This document shows, piece by piece, positions 9,818 through 19,259 of a stretch of 64,000 nucleotides of DNA. The DNA is from Ligilactobacillus apodemi DSM 16634 = JCM 16172 (lineage in GTDB: Bacteria; Bacillota; Bacilli; Lactobacillales; Lactobacillaceae), in the NCBI RefSeq assembly GCF_001434405.1, contig NZ_AZFT01000053.1:248001-312000 (forward strand). The letters run 5' to 3'. Position numbers and translations under genes: made by a program. The stretch's first letter is position 1, and each line of letters opens with the position of its first letter. The notes under the pieces are model-generated. The model was not told where the DNA came from. It saw nothing but the letters and a program-made list of their open reading frames with translations, and did not search any database.

Positions 9818-10858
9818 ATGGGGCGTTATGAAGAAGCTGGCGTTGATGTGAACGCTGGATATGAAATGGTCAAAAAAATCAAAGCAGATGTTAAATCGAC
9901 TGAACGCCTAGGTATTTTAGGTGCCTTAGGCAGTTTTGGCGGAATGTTTGATTTAAGCACGTTAAATTTAACTGAACCAGTTCTTGTTTCTGGGACCGAT
10001 GGAGTGGGCACAAAATTAATGATCGCTCAAATGCTTGATAAACACAATACAATTGGGATCGATTGTGTGGCAATGTGTGTGAATGATATTTTAGCTCAAG
10101 GTGCTGAACCGTTGTATTTTCTTGATTACATTGCAACGGGGAAAAATGAACCGGAAAAAATGGCGCAGATCGTTTCCGGTGTAGCTGAGGGGTGTCGTCA
10201 AGCAAGTGCTGCCTTGATCGGGGGCGAAACGGCAGAAATGCCTGATATGTATGCCAAAGAAGAATACGATCTAGCGGGCTTTGCTGTAGGAGCAGTTGAG
10301 AAAAAAGCAATTTTAGATGACAAGTTGCCCGAAGCAGGTATGGCTTTGATCGGTTTACCTTCAAATGGCTTACATTCAAATGGATTTTCGTTAGTAAGAC
10401 AAATTTTATTTAAAGATCATCACGTTGATTTAGCTGAAAAACCGGCTCAATTGGCAGGACAAACTGTTGGAGAAGCGCTATTAGCACCAACAAAAATCTA
10501 TGTAAAAGAAGTTTTACCGCTGATCAAGGCTGGTTTGATCAAGGGTGTTAGTCATATTACCGGTGGTGGTTTGATTGAAAATCTTCCTCGGATGTTTGGT
10601 GATGATCTGCAAGCCCAACTGAATCTTTCTTCGTGGGAAGTTCCAGGGATCTTTACGTATCTAAAGGAGATGGGAAATCTCGAATTAACGGATTGCCTCG
10701 AAACTTTTAACATGGGTATCGGACTAGTCTTGGCAGTTTCTTTGGCAGATGTTTCTCAAGTCGAACAAGAGTTAACTGCACAAGGAGAAAAATTTTACCA
10801 AATCGGAACTTTAGTCAAACGACCTGCAAACGAAGCTAAGATCGTGATCAATGTGTGA
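9818..10858 (+). CDS. purM: Phosphoribosylformylglycinamidine cyclo-ligase (AIR synthetase)
   Basis: Closes the imidazole ring of FGAM to AIR using ATP. At 346 aa it has family length. It starts with the classic [13 protein letters not shown] stretch and contains [12 protein letters not shown] (about 55), [10 protein letters not shown] (about 82) and [11 protein letters not shown] (about 133), the AIRS nucleotide and metal motifs. It follows purF by 2 bp, with AAAGGAAA as ribosome binding site. Confidence 0.96.
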   Translation: MGRYEEAGVDVNAGYEMVKKIKADVKSTERLGILGALGSFGGMFDLSTLNLTEPVLVSGTDGVGTKLMIAQMLDKHNTIGIDCVAMCVNDILAQGAEPLYFLDYIATGKNEPEKMAQIVSGVAEGCRQASAALIGGETAEMPDMYAKEEYDLAGFAVGAVEKKAILDDKLPEAGMALIGLPSNGLHSNGFSLVRQILFKDHHVDLAEKPAQLAGQTVGEALLAPTKIYVKEVLPLIKAGLIKGVSHITGGGLIENLPRMFGDDLQAQLNLSSWEVPGIFTYLKEMGNLELTDCLETFNMGIGLVLAVSLADVSQVEQELTAQGEKFYQIGTLVKRPANEAKIVINV

Positions 10859-10867
10859 GGTGATTAG

Positions 10868-11437
10868 ATGCGAGTAGCGATTTTTGCATCTGGAAATGGC
10901 ACTAATTTTGAAGTTTTGGCTAAAAAGTTTAAAGCAGGTGAATTTAATGCTGAGTTAGCCTTACTGTTTAGTGATCATCCTGATGCCAAAGTGATCGAGC
11001 GGGCTAAAAAGTTAGCCGTTCCAGTTGAGACTTTTACGGTTAAAGAATGTGGTGGCAAACCACGTTACGAAGAAAAAATTTTAGAAATATTAGCTAAACA
11101 TCAAATTGATTTTGTTGTTTTAGCTGGTTATATGCGAGTTTTAGGTCCAGATATTGTCAGTTCCTATGATCACAAGATCGTAAATCTTCATCCGGCATAC
11201 TTACCTGAGTATCAAGGATTACACGCGATCGAGCGAGCTTATCAAGATCATGTTGAACATGGCAAAACACAAACTGGTGTCACAGTCCATTATGTCGATC
11301 AAGGGTTAGATACGGGACCGGCAATTTTACAAAAACATGTCCCTATTCAACCAGATGATACTTTGGAAACTTTAGAAGCACGTGTTCATGCGTGTGAATA
11401 TGAATTATATCCGCAAGCACTAAAACAGATATTTTAA
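10868..11437 (+). CDS. purN: Phosphoribosylglycinamide formyltransferase (folate-dependent)
   Basis: Transfers a formyl group from 10-formyl-THF to GAR. It is 189 aa. It has IFASGNGTNFEVL at the N-terminus, LAGYMRVLGPDIV (about 88), the HPAYLPEY segment with catalytic His (about 110) and the TGVTVHYVDQGLDTGPAI active-site region with Asp (about 146). RBS GAGGTG lies upstream, 7 bp from ATG. Confidence 0.95.
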   Translation: MRVAIFASGNGTNFEVLAKKFKAGEFNAELALLFSDHPDAKVIERAKKLAVPVETFTVKECGGKPRYEEKILEILAKHQIDFVVLAGYMRVLGPDIVSSYDHKIVNLHPAYLPEYQGLHAIERAYQDHVEHGKTQTGVTVHYVDQGLDTGPAILQKHVPIQPDDTLETLEARVHACEYELYPQALKQIF

Positions 11438-11452
11438 AAGGAGCGAATTTTT

Positions 11453-12991
11453 TTGAAGCGAGCATTGATCAGTCTTTCAGATAAAAGTGGAGTTGTTGAA
11501 TTTGCCAAAGGCTTAGTTGAACATGATTTTGAGATCATTTCGACTGGTGGTACTAAAAAAATGTTAGATGAAGCTGGGATCAAAACGATCGCAGTCGAAG
11601 AGGTAACTCATTTTCCCGAAATTTTAGATGGGCGAGTTAAGACCCTCAATCCTTACATTCATGGAGGACTTTTAGGGCGGCGTGATGTGAAGTCACACGT
11701 TGAAACTATGGAAGAGTTAGCTATTGCTCCGATCGATTTAGTTTGCGTAAATCTTTATCCTTTCAAAGAAACGACCAGTGATGAAACAAAAGATTTTGCT
11801 GATGCAATCGAAAATATAGATATTGGTGGTCCTAGTATGCTTCGTTCAGCGGCTAAGAACTTCAATGATGTAACCGTGGTGGTCGATAAAGCCGACTATG
11901 CGACCGTTTTAGCCGAACTAAATGAGCACCAAACCACGACCTTAGAAACAAGAAAACGTTTAGCCGCTAAGGCGTTTCGCTATACAGCAAGTTATGACGC
12001 TCTAATCGCACAATACTTAAACCACGAAATTGAACTTTTAGCTCCAGAAAAATTAACCTTGACTTATGATTTAGAGGATACGATGCGCTATGGTGAAAAT
12101 TCCCATCAACCAGCATGGTTCTATCAAGATGCTTTACCTAAAAAATATGCGATCACGGCTGCTAAACAATTAAATGGTAAGCAACTTTCCTACAATAATA
12201 TCAAAGATGCTGATGCTGCTTTACGGATCGCACGTGAATTTGAAGGTCCAGCAGTTGTAGCTTTAAAACATATGAACCCATGTGGAATCGGACAAGCAGA
12301 AACGATCGAAGCAGCGTGGGATCTAGCCCATGCTGCCGATCCAATCTCGATTTTTGGAGGAATCATTGTCTTAAATCGCACGGTTGATCAAAAAACAGCT
12401 GCAAAGATGCATAAATTGTTTTTAGAAATTATTATTGCACCTGATTTTGAACCAGAAGCGTTAGAAATCTTAAAACAAAAGAAAAATCTCCGCTTATTGC
12501 AATTAGATTTTAGTGCTAAAGATGAAACTCCAGGCTTTGAAACAGTTTCGGTGATGGGGGGACTCTTAGTGCAAGCTCAAGATATGACCTTAGAAGATCC
12601 AACCAAATGGACTTTAGTGACTAAAACTGCACCAACAGAAGCTCAAAAAGAAGCATTGTTGTTAGCTCTAAAAGCAGTTAAACATACTAAGTCTAATGCA
12701 ATTGTGGTCGCCAATACTAAAAGAACGCTTGGAATCGGGGCAGGTCAGCCAAACCGAATTGATTCCACTAAAATTGCGATCGCACACGCCAAAAATGATA
12801 TTGATGACGAAACCGTCTTAGCTTCTGATGCGTTCTTCCCAATGGATGACTGTGTTGAATATGCTGCCCAAAACGGTATCAAAGCAATCATTCAACCTGG
12901 TGGCTCGATCCGTGATGAAGATTCGATCAAAATGGCGGATAGATATGGCATCGCAATGTTGACTACGGGAATCCGTCATTTCAGACATTAG
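11453..12991 (+). CDS. purH: Bifunctional AICAR transformylase / IMP cyclohydrolase
   Basis: Last two steps to IMP. The N-terminal MGS-like IMP cyclohydrolase domain contains [10 protein letters not shown] and the [15 protein letters not shown] motif (about 60-75). The C-terminal AICAR formyltransferase domain has KHMNPCGIG (about 270) and SDAFFPMDD near the end. It is 512 aa. The start is TTG, supported by AAAGGAG 9 bp upstream. The pathway from PRPP to IMP is otherwise covered by this operon except for purE, purK and purB. Confidence 0.95.
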   Translation: MKRALISLSDKSGVVEFAKGLVEHDFEIISTGGTKKMLDEAGIKTIAVEEVTHFPEILDGRVKTLNPYIHGGLLGRRDVKSHVETMEELAIAPIDLVCVNLYPFKETTSDETKDFADAIENIDIGGPSMLRSAAKNFNDVTVVVDKADYATVLAELNEHQTTTLETRKRLAAKAFRYTASYDALIAQYLNHEIELLAPEKLTLTYDLEDTMRYGENSHQPAWFYQDALPKKYAITAAKQLNGKQLSYNNIKDADAALRIAREFEGPAVVALKHMNPCGIGQAETIEAAWDLAHAADPISIFGGIIVLNRTVDQKTAAKMHKLFLEIIIAPDFEPEALEILKQKKNLRLLQLDFSAKDETPGFETVSVMGGLLVQAQDMTLEDPTKWTLVTKTAPTEAQKEALLLALKAVKHTKSNAIVVANTKRTLGIGAGQPNRIDSTKIAIAHAKNDIDDETVLASDAFFPMDDCVEYAAQNGIKAIIQPGGSIRDEDSIKMADRYGIAMLTTGIRHFRH

Positions 12992-13005
12992 TTGAGGTAT
13001 GAATA

Positions 13006-14286
13006 ATGAAAGATAAGCTAAAAGTATTAGTTGTCGGTTCGGGTGGACGTGAGCATGCAATCGCCAAGAAACTCCTAGCTAGTCCTAAGGTTGCCCAAGT
13101 TTTTTGTGCACCAGGTAATCCTGGAATGACGCTAGATGGAATCAACCTTGTATCGATTTCAGAATTGGATTTTGATGCATTAAAAGGTTTTTGTTATGAA
13201 GAGGAAATCGCTTGGACTTTTGTCGGACCCGAAAATGCACTTGTAGCAGGAATTGTGGATTCGTTTGAAAAAGATGGCTTTAAAATCTTTGGTCCAGCGA
13301 AGGATGCTGCAATGCTCGAAGGTTCTAAAGATTTTGCGATGCGTTTCATGAATAAATATGAAGTTCCGACTGCTTATTTTGAAACTTTTCAAAATTCTGA
13401 AGCTGCAATTTTAGCTCTAGCTGATTTTGCCGAACCAATTGTTATTAAAGCCGATGGTCTAGCAGCTGGTAAGGGAGTCGTAATCGCGCCTACTAAAGAA
13501 CAAGCTAAAAAAGAGATCAAGTTAATGTTTAAAAAAGGTCAAAAGCAGATCGTATTGTCTGAATTTTTAGCTGGACAAGAGTATTCCTTATTTGTTGCAG
13601 TTGGTCGTAAAGATTATCAGATTTTACCGATGGCTCAAGATCATAAACGAGCTTTCGACAATGATCAAGGTCCTAATACTGGTGGAATGGGAGCTTACAG
13701 CCCTTTACCACAGTTACCCAAACACGATTATCAACGCATGTTGACCGAAGTGGTTGAGCCTACGATTGCTGGTTTGCGCCAAGAAAATTTTGATTATTGT
13801 GGAATTTTATACATCGGGTTGATCATGACAGCTAAGGGTCCAAAAGTTATTGAATATAATGTTCGGTTAGGTGATCCTGAAACACAAGTTGTTTTACCAC
13901 GAATCGCTTCTGATTTTGCAATGTTGATTGATGCTGCCGTAGAAGGTCAAAAGCTTCCCGAAGTTGTAGCAACAAACGATGCCTGTTTAGGTGTAATCGT
14001 GGCTGCCAAAGGTTATCCAGGTGAGTATCATAAGGGCCAAGCATTGCCAACGCTTGAGAGCATTGATGATGTCACACTTGATTTTGCAAATGTTAGTGAA
14101 AATGATCATAGTGAGCAACTGCGTGCAAATGGTGGCCGACTTTTGACGGTTCTAGCTAAAGCCAAAGATTTAACAACTGCCCAAAAATTAGTTTACGACT
14201 ATCTTGGGCAACATGAATTTATTGACTGCTATTACCGACAAGATATTGGTAAAAAGGCAACACATAAAAGTGCTAAAGATTTCTGA
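13006..14286 (+). CDS. purD: Phosphoribosylamine-glycine ligase (GAR synthetase)
   Basis: ATP-grasp enzyme linking glycine to phosphoribosylamine. It is 426 aa. The N-terminal VVGSGGREHAIAKKL motif, the KADGLAAGKGVVIA ATP-grasp loop (about 145), GANTGGMGAYSP-type segment (about 225) and EYNVRLGDPETQ metal site (about 283) are all visible. It is last in the purine operon and is followed by a strong terminator. Confidence 0.96.
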   Translation: MKDKLKVLVVGSGGREHAIAKKLLASPKVAQVFCAPGNPGMTLDGINLVSISELDFDALKGFCYEEEIAWTFVGPENALVAGIVDSFEKDGFKIFGPAKDAAMLEGSKDFAMRFMNKYEVPTAYFETFQNSEAAILALADFAEPIVIKADGLAAGKGVVIAPTKEQAKKEIKLMFKKGQKQIVLSEFLAGQEYSLFVAVGRKDYQILPMAQDHKRAFDNDQGPNTGGMGAYSPLPQLPKHDYQRMLTEVVEPTIAGLRQENFDYCGILYIGLIMTAKGPKVIEYNVRLGDPETQVVLPRIASDFAMLIDAAVEGQKLPEVVATNDACLGVIVAAKGYPGEYHKGQALPTLESIDDVTLDFANVSENDHSEQLRANGGRLLTVLAKAKDLTTAQKLVYDYLGQHEFIDCYYRQDIGKKATHKSAKDF

Positions 14287-14291
14287 TGTTT

Positions 14292-14320
14292 AACAGCCAT
14301 TCGCTGCAATGGCTGTTTTT
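14292..14320 (+). terminator. Terminator of the purine operon
   Basis: Perfect 10-bp stem AACAGCCATT/AATGGCTGTT with a 6-nt loop and T run, 6 bp after the purD stop. Confidence 0.9.
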
Positions 14321-14329
14321 TACTAGTCG

Positions 14330-14358
14330 TTGACGGAAAAGAGACTAGATGGTATGTT
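14330..14358 (+). promoter_or_regulatory. Promoter of the LysR gene
   Basis: TTGACG and TATGTT separated by exactly 17 bp, immediately after the pur terminator. Confidence 0.5.
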
Positions 14359-14385
14359 TTGATTTGAAAGTTGAGGCGAGTGAGA

Positions 14386-15282
14386 TTGAGTAATTTTATG
14401 TATCAAGCTTTTAGTGAAGTTGCTAAGCAAAAAGCATTTATTACGGCGGCTAAAGTTTTGAATGTAACGCCTTCTGCGATCAGTCATTCTATCAATGGCT
14501 TGGAAAAAGAATTAGGATTTGCCCTTTTTTTCAGAAATCGTAACGGTGTGCAATTAACTTCTGCTGGCGAAAAGATCCTTCCGATTGTGAGAGAAATTTT
14601 AAATACCGAAGATAAGTTATTAGAAGAAGCAGCTCGGATCAATGGTTTAGATCAAGGGAGATTACGAATAGGGGCTTTTAGTAGTGTTTGTATTAATTGG
14701 TTACCGGATATGATCAATACGTTTAAACAGGAATATCCTGAAATAGAGATCTCAGTCTGGCAAGGTGATTTTAATGAAGTTATTCAACAAATCAAGTTAG
14801 GTGAACTAGATATAGGTTTTTCAGCGCTACCGATCAAAGAAAATTTGGAAGTTTTACCGTTGTATCGCGACGAAATCTATTGTGTTGCACCTGAAGGATT
14901 TGAGCCCCGAGACAAAAAAGCAGTTGTTGCAGCCGATGTTGCGGATAAAACATTTATTTTGCAAGAAATAGATTATGACCGTAATACTAAAGCTGCCTTA
15001 GACGCTTACGACGTTCCTGCTAATTCTTTACAATATAGTATTGACGATGCTTCGATCATTGCAATGGTCGAATCGGGATTAGGGCTAGGGATTTTACCTG
15101 ACTTAGCTTTACAAAAACTTTCTGGAAATGTGGTACGTTATCCATTTTCCAAACGCCATTTTAGGACGATTGCTTTAGTGACTCATTCTAAGGCGCAACA
15201 AACACCTTCGACGCGAGCTTTTATTGAAATCGTAACGGCTTATTTGACTGAACGCTATGGTAAATTAAGTGATCAAGTATGA
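14386..15282 (+). CDS. LysR-family transcriptional regulator
   Basis: DNA-binding regulator of 299 aa. The N-terminal winged helix-turn-helix (about 8-62) includes KAFITAAKVLNVTPSAISHSI, the LysR recognition region. The C-terminal periplasmic-binding-like effector domain (about 88-295) begins LDQGRLRIGAFSS. The start is uncertain: TTG 14386 has GAGG 9 bp upstream and gives normal spacing before the HTH; TTG 14371 and ATG 14398 are alternatives. It stands alone after the pur terminator with its own promoter, so the target cannot be told from context. Confidence 0.85.
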   Translation: MSNFMYQAFSEVAKQKAFITAAKVLNVTPSAISHSINGLEKELGFALFFRNRNGVQLTSAGEKILPIVREILNTEDKLLEEAARINGLDQGRLRIGAFSSVCINWLPDMINTFKQEYPEIEISVWQGDFNEVIQQIKLGELDIGFSALPIKENLEVLPLYRDEIYCVAPEGFEPRDKKAVVAADVADKTFILQEIDYDRNTKAALDAYDVPANSLQYSIDDASIIAMVESGLGLGILPDLALQKLSGNVVRYPFSKRHFRTIALVTHSKAQQTPSTRAFIEIVTAYLTERYGKLSDQV

Positions 15283-15396
15283 ATTTTCTAACTTTTGGTA
15301 ATAACTCAAAATTTCTTGGCTTATTTGCTTGCATCTAAGATTGAATTTTGATAATATTCTTAGGACATTGCCAGACAAAGTAGGTGAATATTGATC

Positions 15397-15606
15397 ATGG
15401 AAACAAAATTAAAAGTGGGCGACAAAGTAACATGCGATAAATTTGCTTCGTTGACACACAATTTTGTGGGCTCAATCGAAAAAATATACGAAAACTCTGC
15501 CGTGGTAGAAATTTTAGAACATCATAAAGATGATACGGTAGTTGTTAGCGATTTTCATAATCGTGCTGTCGTTGCTTTGAATCATATGAAAAAAATATCT
15601 GCATAA
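15397..15606 (+). CDS. Small DUF2187/KOW-like protein
   Basis: Protein of 69 aa: KLKVGDKVTCDKFASLTHNF, then SIEKIYENSAVVEI, then DFHNRAVVALNHMKKI. The pattern (a beta-rich fragment that begins with a VGD turn and ends in a bound-hydroxyl-like repeat) resembles the YkvS/DUF2187 family of short Firmicutes proteins of unknown role. ATG 15397 has AGGTGA 9 bp upstream; TTG 15391 is too close to it. It stands alone upstream of a tRNA gene. Family assignment is moderate. Confidence 0.55.
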   Translation: METKLKVGDKVTCDKFASLTHNFVGSIEKIYENSAVVEILEHHKDDTVVVSDFHNRAVVALNHMKKISA

Positions 15607-15610
15607 AGTG

Positions 15611-15639
15611 ATGACAAACAGAGATAAAGGTGCTATAAT
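15611..15639 (+). promoter_or_regulatory. Promoter of tRNA-Gly
   Basis: ATGACA, a 17-bp spacer, then a perfect TATAAT, ending 13 bp before the mature tRNA. Confidence 0.7.
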
Positions 15640-15652
15640 AATCTCTGTTGTC

Positions 15653-15723
15653 GCGGGTGTAGTTTAGTGGTAAAATCCCAGCTTCCCAAGCTGATGTCGC
15701 GAGTTCGATTCTCGTCACCCGCT
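15653..15723 (+). tRNA. tRNA-Gly (anticodon CCC)
   Basis: 71 nt. Acceptor stem GCGGGTG/CACCCGC is perfect. D arm is GTTTAGTGGTAAAATC, the anticodon loop reads TTCCCAA (CCC, decoding GGG), and the T arm contains GAGTTCGATTCTC. The 27-43 pair is a C/A mismatch. No CCA is encoded. It has its own promoter and terminator. Confidence 0.93.
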
Positions 15724-15730
15724 TCAAGGT

Positions 15731-15762
15731 CATCTCTAGTATTTTACTAGGGATGTTTTTTT
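15731..15762 (+). terminator. Terminator of tRNA-Gly
   Basis: CATCTCTAGT pairs with ACTAGGGATG (one T-G) around ATTT and is followed by a long T run. Confidence 0.85.
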
Positions 15763-15769
15763 AACTTAA

Positions 15770-15972
15770 CTCTGAACATAGAAGAGGAGTAACTTGTAGC
15801 GATACTAAGCGAGTCTGGGAGGGTGAAAGCCAGATTATTTAAGCAAGCGAAGCGCGCTTCTTAGGAGCAATTAAATATTAAGTGGATCTAGATCAAAAAG
15901 AGTGGTACCGCGGGAAAATCTCGTCTCTTGCAAAGCGTAAGTAACGCTGAGCAAGAGGCTTTTTGTTTTTTA
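15770..15972 (+). ncRNA. T-box leader of argS
   Basis: The conserved T-box AGAGTGGTACCGCG begins at 15899. Upstream is a long stem I region with a GAGTAAC-type element and GGGAGGGTGAAAGCC. Downstream CTCTTGC (15925-15931) pairs with GCAAGAG (15951-15957) before a T run, forming the terminator that competes with the antiterminator. T-boxes read the charging of the cognate tRNA, here presumably tRNA-Arg as argS follows at 15984. I did not fix the specifier codon. Confidence 0.9.
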
Positions 15973-15983
15973 GGAGGTAAAGT

Positions 15984-17681
15984 ATGAAAGATTACAAGCA
16001 ATTAGTTGCACAAGCTGTGTATACAGCAATTGATGGTCAGTTAAGTGAAGAAGAGATCATGGCTAAGATCGAACGTCCTAAAGCTTTAAATTTAGGTGAT
16101 TATGCATTTCCAGCATTCGTTTTAGCTAAAGTTTTGCGTAAAGCACCGCAAATGATCGCGCAAGAATTAGTCGAAAAAATCGATAAAACAGGCTTTGAAA
16201 AAATCGAAGCGGTTGGACCTTATGTGAATTTCTTCTTAGATAAAGCCGAATTTAGTGCTGACATCTTAAATGATGTCTTAGTTAACAAAGAACACTTTGG
16301 TGATGCTACTACAGGTGAAAATCGTCAAGTTCCGATCGATATGTCTTCACCTAATATTGCCAAGCCAATGTCAATGGGACATTTGCGCTCGACTGTCATC
16401 GGTAATTCAATTGCTTTGTTGATGGAAAAATCAGGCTATAAGCCAGTTAAAATCAACCACTTAGGCGATTGGGGCACACAATTTGGTAAATTGATGCGTG
16501 CTTATGAACTCTGGGGAAGTGAAGAAGAAGTTAAAAATGACCCGATCAATTCACTTTTAGGATATTATGTCCGCTTCCACAAAGAAGACGTTGAGAACCC
16601 AGAATTGGATGAAGAAGCACGTGATTGGTTCAAACGTTTAGAAGATGGCGATGAAGAAGCTACCCGTTTATGGAAATGGTTCCGTGAAGAATCACTTAAA
16701 GCCTTTACTACTGTATATGATCGTTTAGGAATCGAATTTGATTCTTATAATGGTGAAGCTTTCTACAACGATAAGATGGATGAAGTGGTAGAGATCTTAG
16801 AAGATAAAGGCCTCTTACAAGAAAGTCAAGGTGCGCAAATCGTAGATCTTTCAGAATATGATTTAAACCCAGCTTTGATCAAAAAGACTGATGGAGCAAC
16901 ACTTTACATCACACGTGATTTAGCGGCTGCTATTTACCGCAAGCGGACATATGACTTTGCTCAATCACTTTATGTTGTAGGGAATGAACAATCTAACCAC
17001 TTTAAACAATTAAAGGCTGTCTTAAAAGAAATGGGTTATGACTGGTCAGATGACATTCATCACATCCCATTTGGCTTGATCACACAAGGTGGTAAAAAAT
17101 TATCAACTCGTTCTGGTCGGGTGATCTTGTTAGAAAAAGTTTTAGATGATGCGGTCAGTTTAGCACAAGAACAAATTGAAACTAAAAACCCTAGTTTGGC
17201 TAATAAAGAACAAGTAGCCGAAGAAGTTGGGGTTGGGGCTGTTATTTTCCATGACCTTAAAAATGAACGCTTGAATAACTTTGACTTTGATTTAGAAGAA
17301 GTTGTTCGTTTTGAAGGTGAAACTGGTCCATATGTACAATATTCACATGCACGTGCAATGAGTATTTTACGTAAGGCTGGAGTCAAAGAGATCGATCCAA
17401 GTAAGGCTTATCGTTTAACTGACGAAAATGCTTGGGAAACATTGCGTCTTTTAGGCGATTTCCCTGAAACAGTTGCGCGCGCAGTTGCTGAATATGAACC
17501 ATCCGTAATTGCAAAATATGCGATCCACTTAGCAAAAGCATTTAATAAATACTATGCACATTCGAAGATCTTAGTGGAAGATGATCAATTAGAAGCACGT
17601 TTAGCTTTAGTTGCTAGCGTGGCAGAAGTATTAAAAGAATCATTGCGTTTATTAGGTGTTAGTGCACCAGATGAAATGTAG
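15984..17681 (+). CDS. argS: Arginyl-tRNA synthetase
   Basis: Class I synthetase charging tRNA-Arg. It is 565 aa. The HIGH-like motif is [11 protein letters not shown] (about 130-140), and the KMSKS-equivalent is KLSTRSGR (about 373). The anticodon-binding DALR helical domain is at the C-terminus. The N-terminal ArgRS additional domain (about 1-90) is present. It is controlled by the T-box just upstream and ends in its own terminator. A Crp-like regulator and argR follow, so this is a small arginine-related neighbourhood. Confidence 0.96.
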   Translation: MKDYKQLVAQAVYTAIDGQLSEEEIMAKIERPKALNLGDYAFPAFVLAKVLRKAPQMIAQELVEKIDKTGFEKIEAVGPYVNFFLDKAEFSADILNDVLVNKEHFGDATTGENRQVPIDMSSPNIAKPMSMGHLRSTVIGNSIALLMEKSGYKPVKINHLGDWGTQFGKLMRAYELWGSEEEVKNDPINSLLGYYVRFHKEDVENPELDEEARDWFKRLEDGDEEATRLWKWFREESLKAFTTVYDRLGIEFDSYNGEAFYNDKMDEVVEILEDKGLLQESQGAQIVDLSEYDLNPALIKKTDGATLYITRDLAAAIYRKRTYDFAQSLYVVGNEQSNHFKQLKAVLKEMGYDWSDDIHHIPFGLITQGGKKLSTRSGRVILLEKVLDDAVSLAQEQIETKNPSLANKEQVAEEVGVGAVIFHDLKNERLNNFDFDLEEVVRFEGETGPYVQYSHARAMSILRKAGVKEIDPSKAYRLTDENAWETLRLLGDFPETVARAVAEYEPSVIAKYAIHLAKAFNKYYAHSKILVEDDQLEARLALVASVAEVLKESLRLLGVSAPDEM

Positions 17682-17694
17682 TAAATAGACTATT

Positions 17695-17739
17695 AAGTCG
17701 GTATTAATTGGGAGCTTTCTCATTTAATGCCGACTTTTT
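17695..17739 (+). terminator. Terminator of argS
   Basis: AAGTCGGTATTAA pairs with TTAATGCCGACTT, with an inner GGGAG/CTC helix, then TTTTT. Confidence 0.85.
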
Positions 17740-17836
17740 GAATTTTCGATTACAAAAAAATTATTAATATATAAGTTATTTTATGGAGGTTAAATGATAG
17801 ACTAAAGAAAAATATAATAAAAAGAAGGTGATCGGC

Positions 17837-18556
17837 TTGGGAGTTTATAGAAGAGATGAGCGCCAAGTAGTGGTCAATGCTTTTTTAGAACGCTTAACTA
17901 CACTAGGGGAGCTTGAGCGCAAGTATTTTTCTAAAAATTGTCATGTACGTGATTGTAAGTACAATGAAGAAATTAAATTTAATGACCAAGATGTTGGGGG
18001 AATTTGTTATTTTATTAGTGGTTTAGGAGCACTTCGAATATATGATTATGAACAACAAAAGTTAAACTATATTGCATTTTGTCGTCCAAATGAACCATAT
18101 TTTATCGAAAAAGATGCCAAAGAAGAATTAGTCGCGTTTGATGATAATGTAGTTTATATTTTGATCCCAGCTTTTGCAGTTAAGCATTTAAGAGAGTATT
18201 CAACTGCTTTTAACCAAATATTGATAAATGATATGATAAATTTAGTTAACCGCGAAAAATTGTTTAACAGTTATTGTTATACTACTCCCATGAATTTGCG
18301 CGTAGAACGAATATTGTTGTATTTAGCATTTTTTTACGGTGTTAAGCAAGAACAAAGTTGGCTCAGGTTGCCACGCCGGATCGATCAAAGTGTGGTAGCC
18401 TCGTTTGCACGGGCTTCATTGTCAACGGTTAATCAAATCATTGATGAACTTTGTCGCCGTGGGATCTTAAAAAAAGGCCGGCGCAAGTTGATGTTAACGC
18501 AAGTTGCCGTTGAACAATTTTCTAAGCAGACATTTTTTCGAAATTTGCTAAAATAA
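17837..18556 (+). CDS. Crp/Fnr-family transcriptional regulator
   Basis: 239 aa with an N-terminal cyclic-nucleotide-binding-like beta-barrel (about 15-130) and a C-terminal winged HTH (about 150-225) including the recognition segment FARASLSTVNQIIDELCRRG. The usual Fe-S or cAMP-contact residues are not evident, so the ligand is unknown. TTG 17837 is chosen because AAGGTGAT ends 5 bp upstream; GTG 17828 overlaps that site. It lies between argS and argR. Members of this family (ArcR) control arginine deiminase genes in other Firmicutes, which makes an arginine link plausible but unproven. Confidence 0.8.
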   Translation: MGVYRRDERQVVVNAFLERLTTLGELERKYFSKNCHVRDCKYNEEIKFNDQDVGGICYFISGLGALRIYDYEQQKLNYIAFCRPNEPYFIEKDAKEELVAFDDNVVYILIPAFAVKHLREYSTAFNQILINDMINLVNREKLFNSYCYTTPMNLRVERILLYLAFFYGVKQEQSWLRLPRRIDQSVVASFARASLSTVNQIIDELCRRGILKKGRRKLMLTQVAVEQFSKQTFFRNLLK

Positions 18557-18628
18557 CAACAATTTGCTTGTCATAAAAAGTTTGCTAAAATAATAGTAAG
18601 ATCTGCTTTAAGTTACGAGGTGTATTTT

Positions 18629-19096
18629 TTGAAAAAAGAATTACGACAAGAAAAAATTGAACAGTTGATCAATCAACGAATCATTTCTAATCAAGAAGAA
18701 CTTATGCAAGCACTAAAAGAAATGGGAATTACTGCCACTCAAGCGACGATCTCACGTGATATTCGAGAAATGCAGATCGTAAAGCAACAAGATGGCGATG
18801 GCAATCTAAGATACTTTATTTTTAAGGCTAATAACCAATCAGAACAAGATAAATTATATAAAGCGATCAATGACTCAGTTACTTCGATCACCTTGGTCGA
18901 GTTTATGAACGTGATCCACACGACACCACGCAATGCTAACGTACTAGCAGCGATTTTGGATGACCTAGCGCTATCTGATATTGCGGGGACGATCGCTGGA
19001 TTTGATACGTTGGTAGTCATTAGCCCCACAAAAGAAAGTGCACAAAACGTTAATGCGATGTTTAATGAGCATGTAGACCTAGACAATTTATTATAG
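18629..19096 (+). CDS. argR: Arginine repressor ArgR
   Basis: Hexameric arginine-sensing regulator. It is 155 aa with an N-terminal winged HTH (about 1-70; the motif ATQATISRDIREM is diagnostic) and a C-terminal arginine-binding/oligomerisation domain (about 80-150) containing DDLALSDIAGTIAGFDT. The start is TTG 18629 with GAGGTG 6 bp upstream; GTG 18620 overlaps the ribosome binding site. It sits behind argS and a Crp-like gene and ends in a terminator. Confidence 0.93.
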   Translation: MKKELRQEKIEQLINQRIISNQEELMQALKEMGITATQATISRDIREMQIVKQQDGDGNLRYFIFKANNQSEQDKLYKAINDSVTSITLVEFMNVIHTTPRNANVLAAILDDLALSDIAGTIAGFDTLVVISPTKESAQNVNAMFNEHVDLDNLL

Positions 19097-19101
19097 ATAG
19101 T

Positions 19102-19136
19102 AAAGCAAGTGACCAAAAGGGTTCACTTGCTTTTAT
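19102..19136 (+). terminator. Terminator of argR
   Basis: AAGCAAGTGA pairs with TCACTTGCTT, followed by TTTT. Confidence 0.85.
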
Positions 19137-19259
19137 TAGATTAGAGTTATTGTTAAATTTGAATTATTATTAAATTTCAACTATTTTTTGTCTAAAAGCA
19201 TGACGATATGCTAAGATTATATTTGCTCAGACTGAATTTAACAGAAAAGGAATTTTGAG

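Noticed and set aside
9891-10379. 162-codon minus-strand frame in purM
   Set aside because: It is a shadow of the purM coding sequence, without ribosome site or protein-like motifs.
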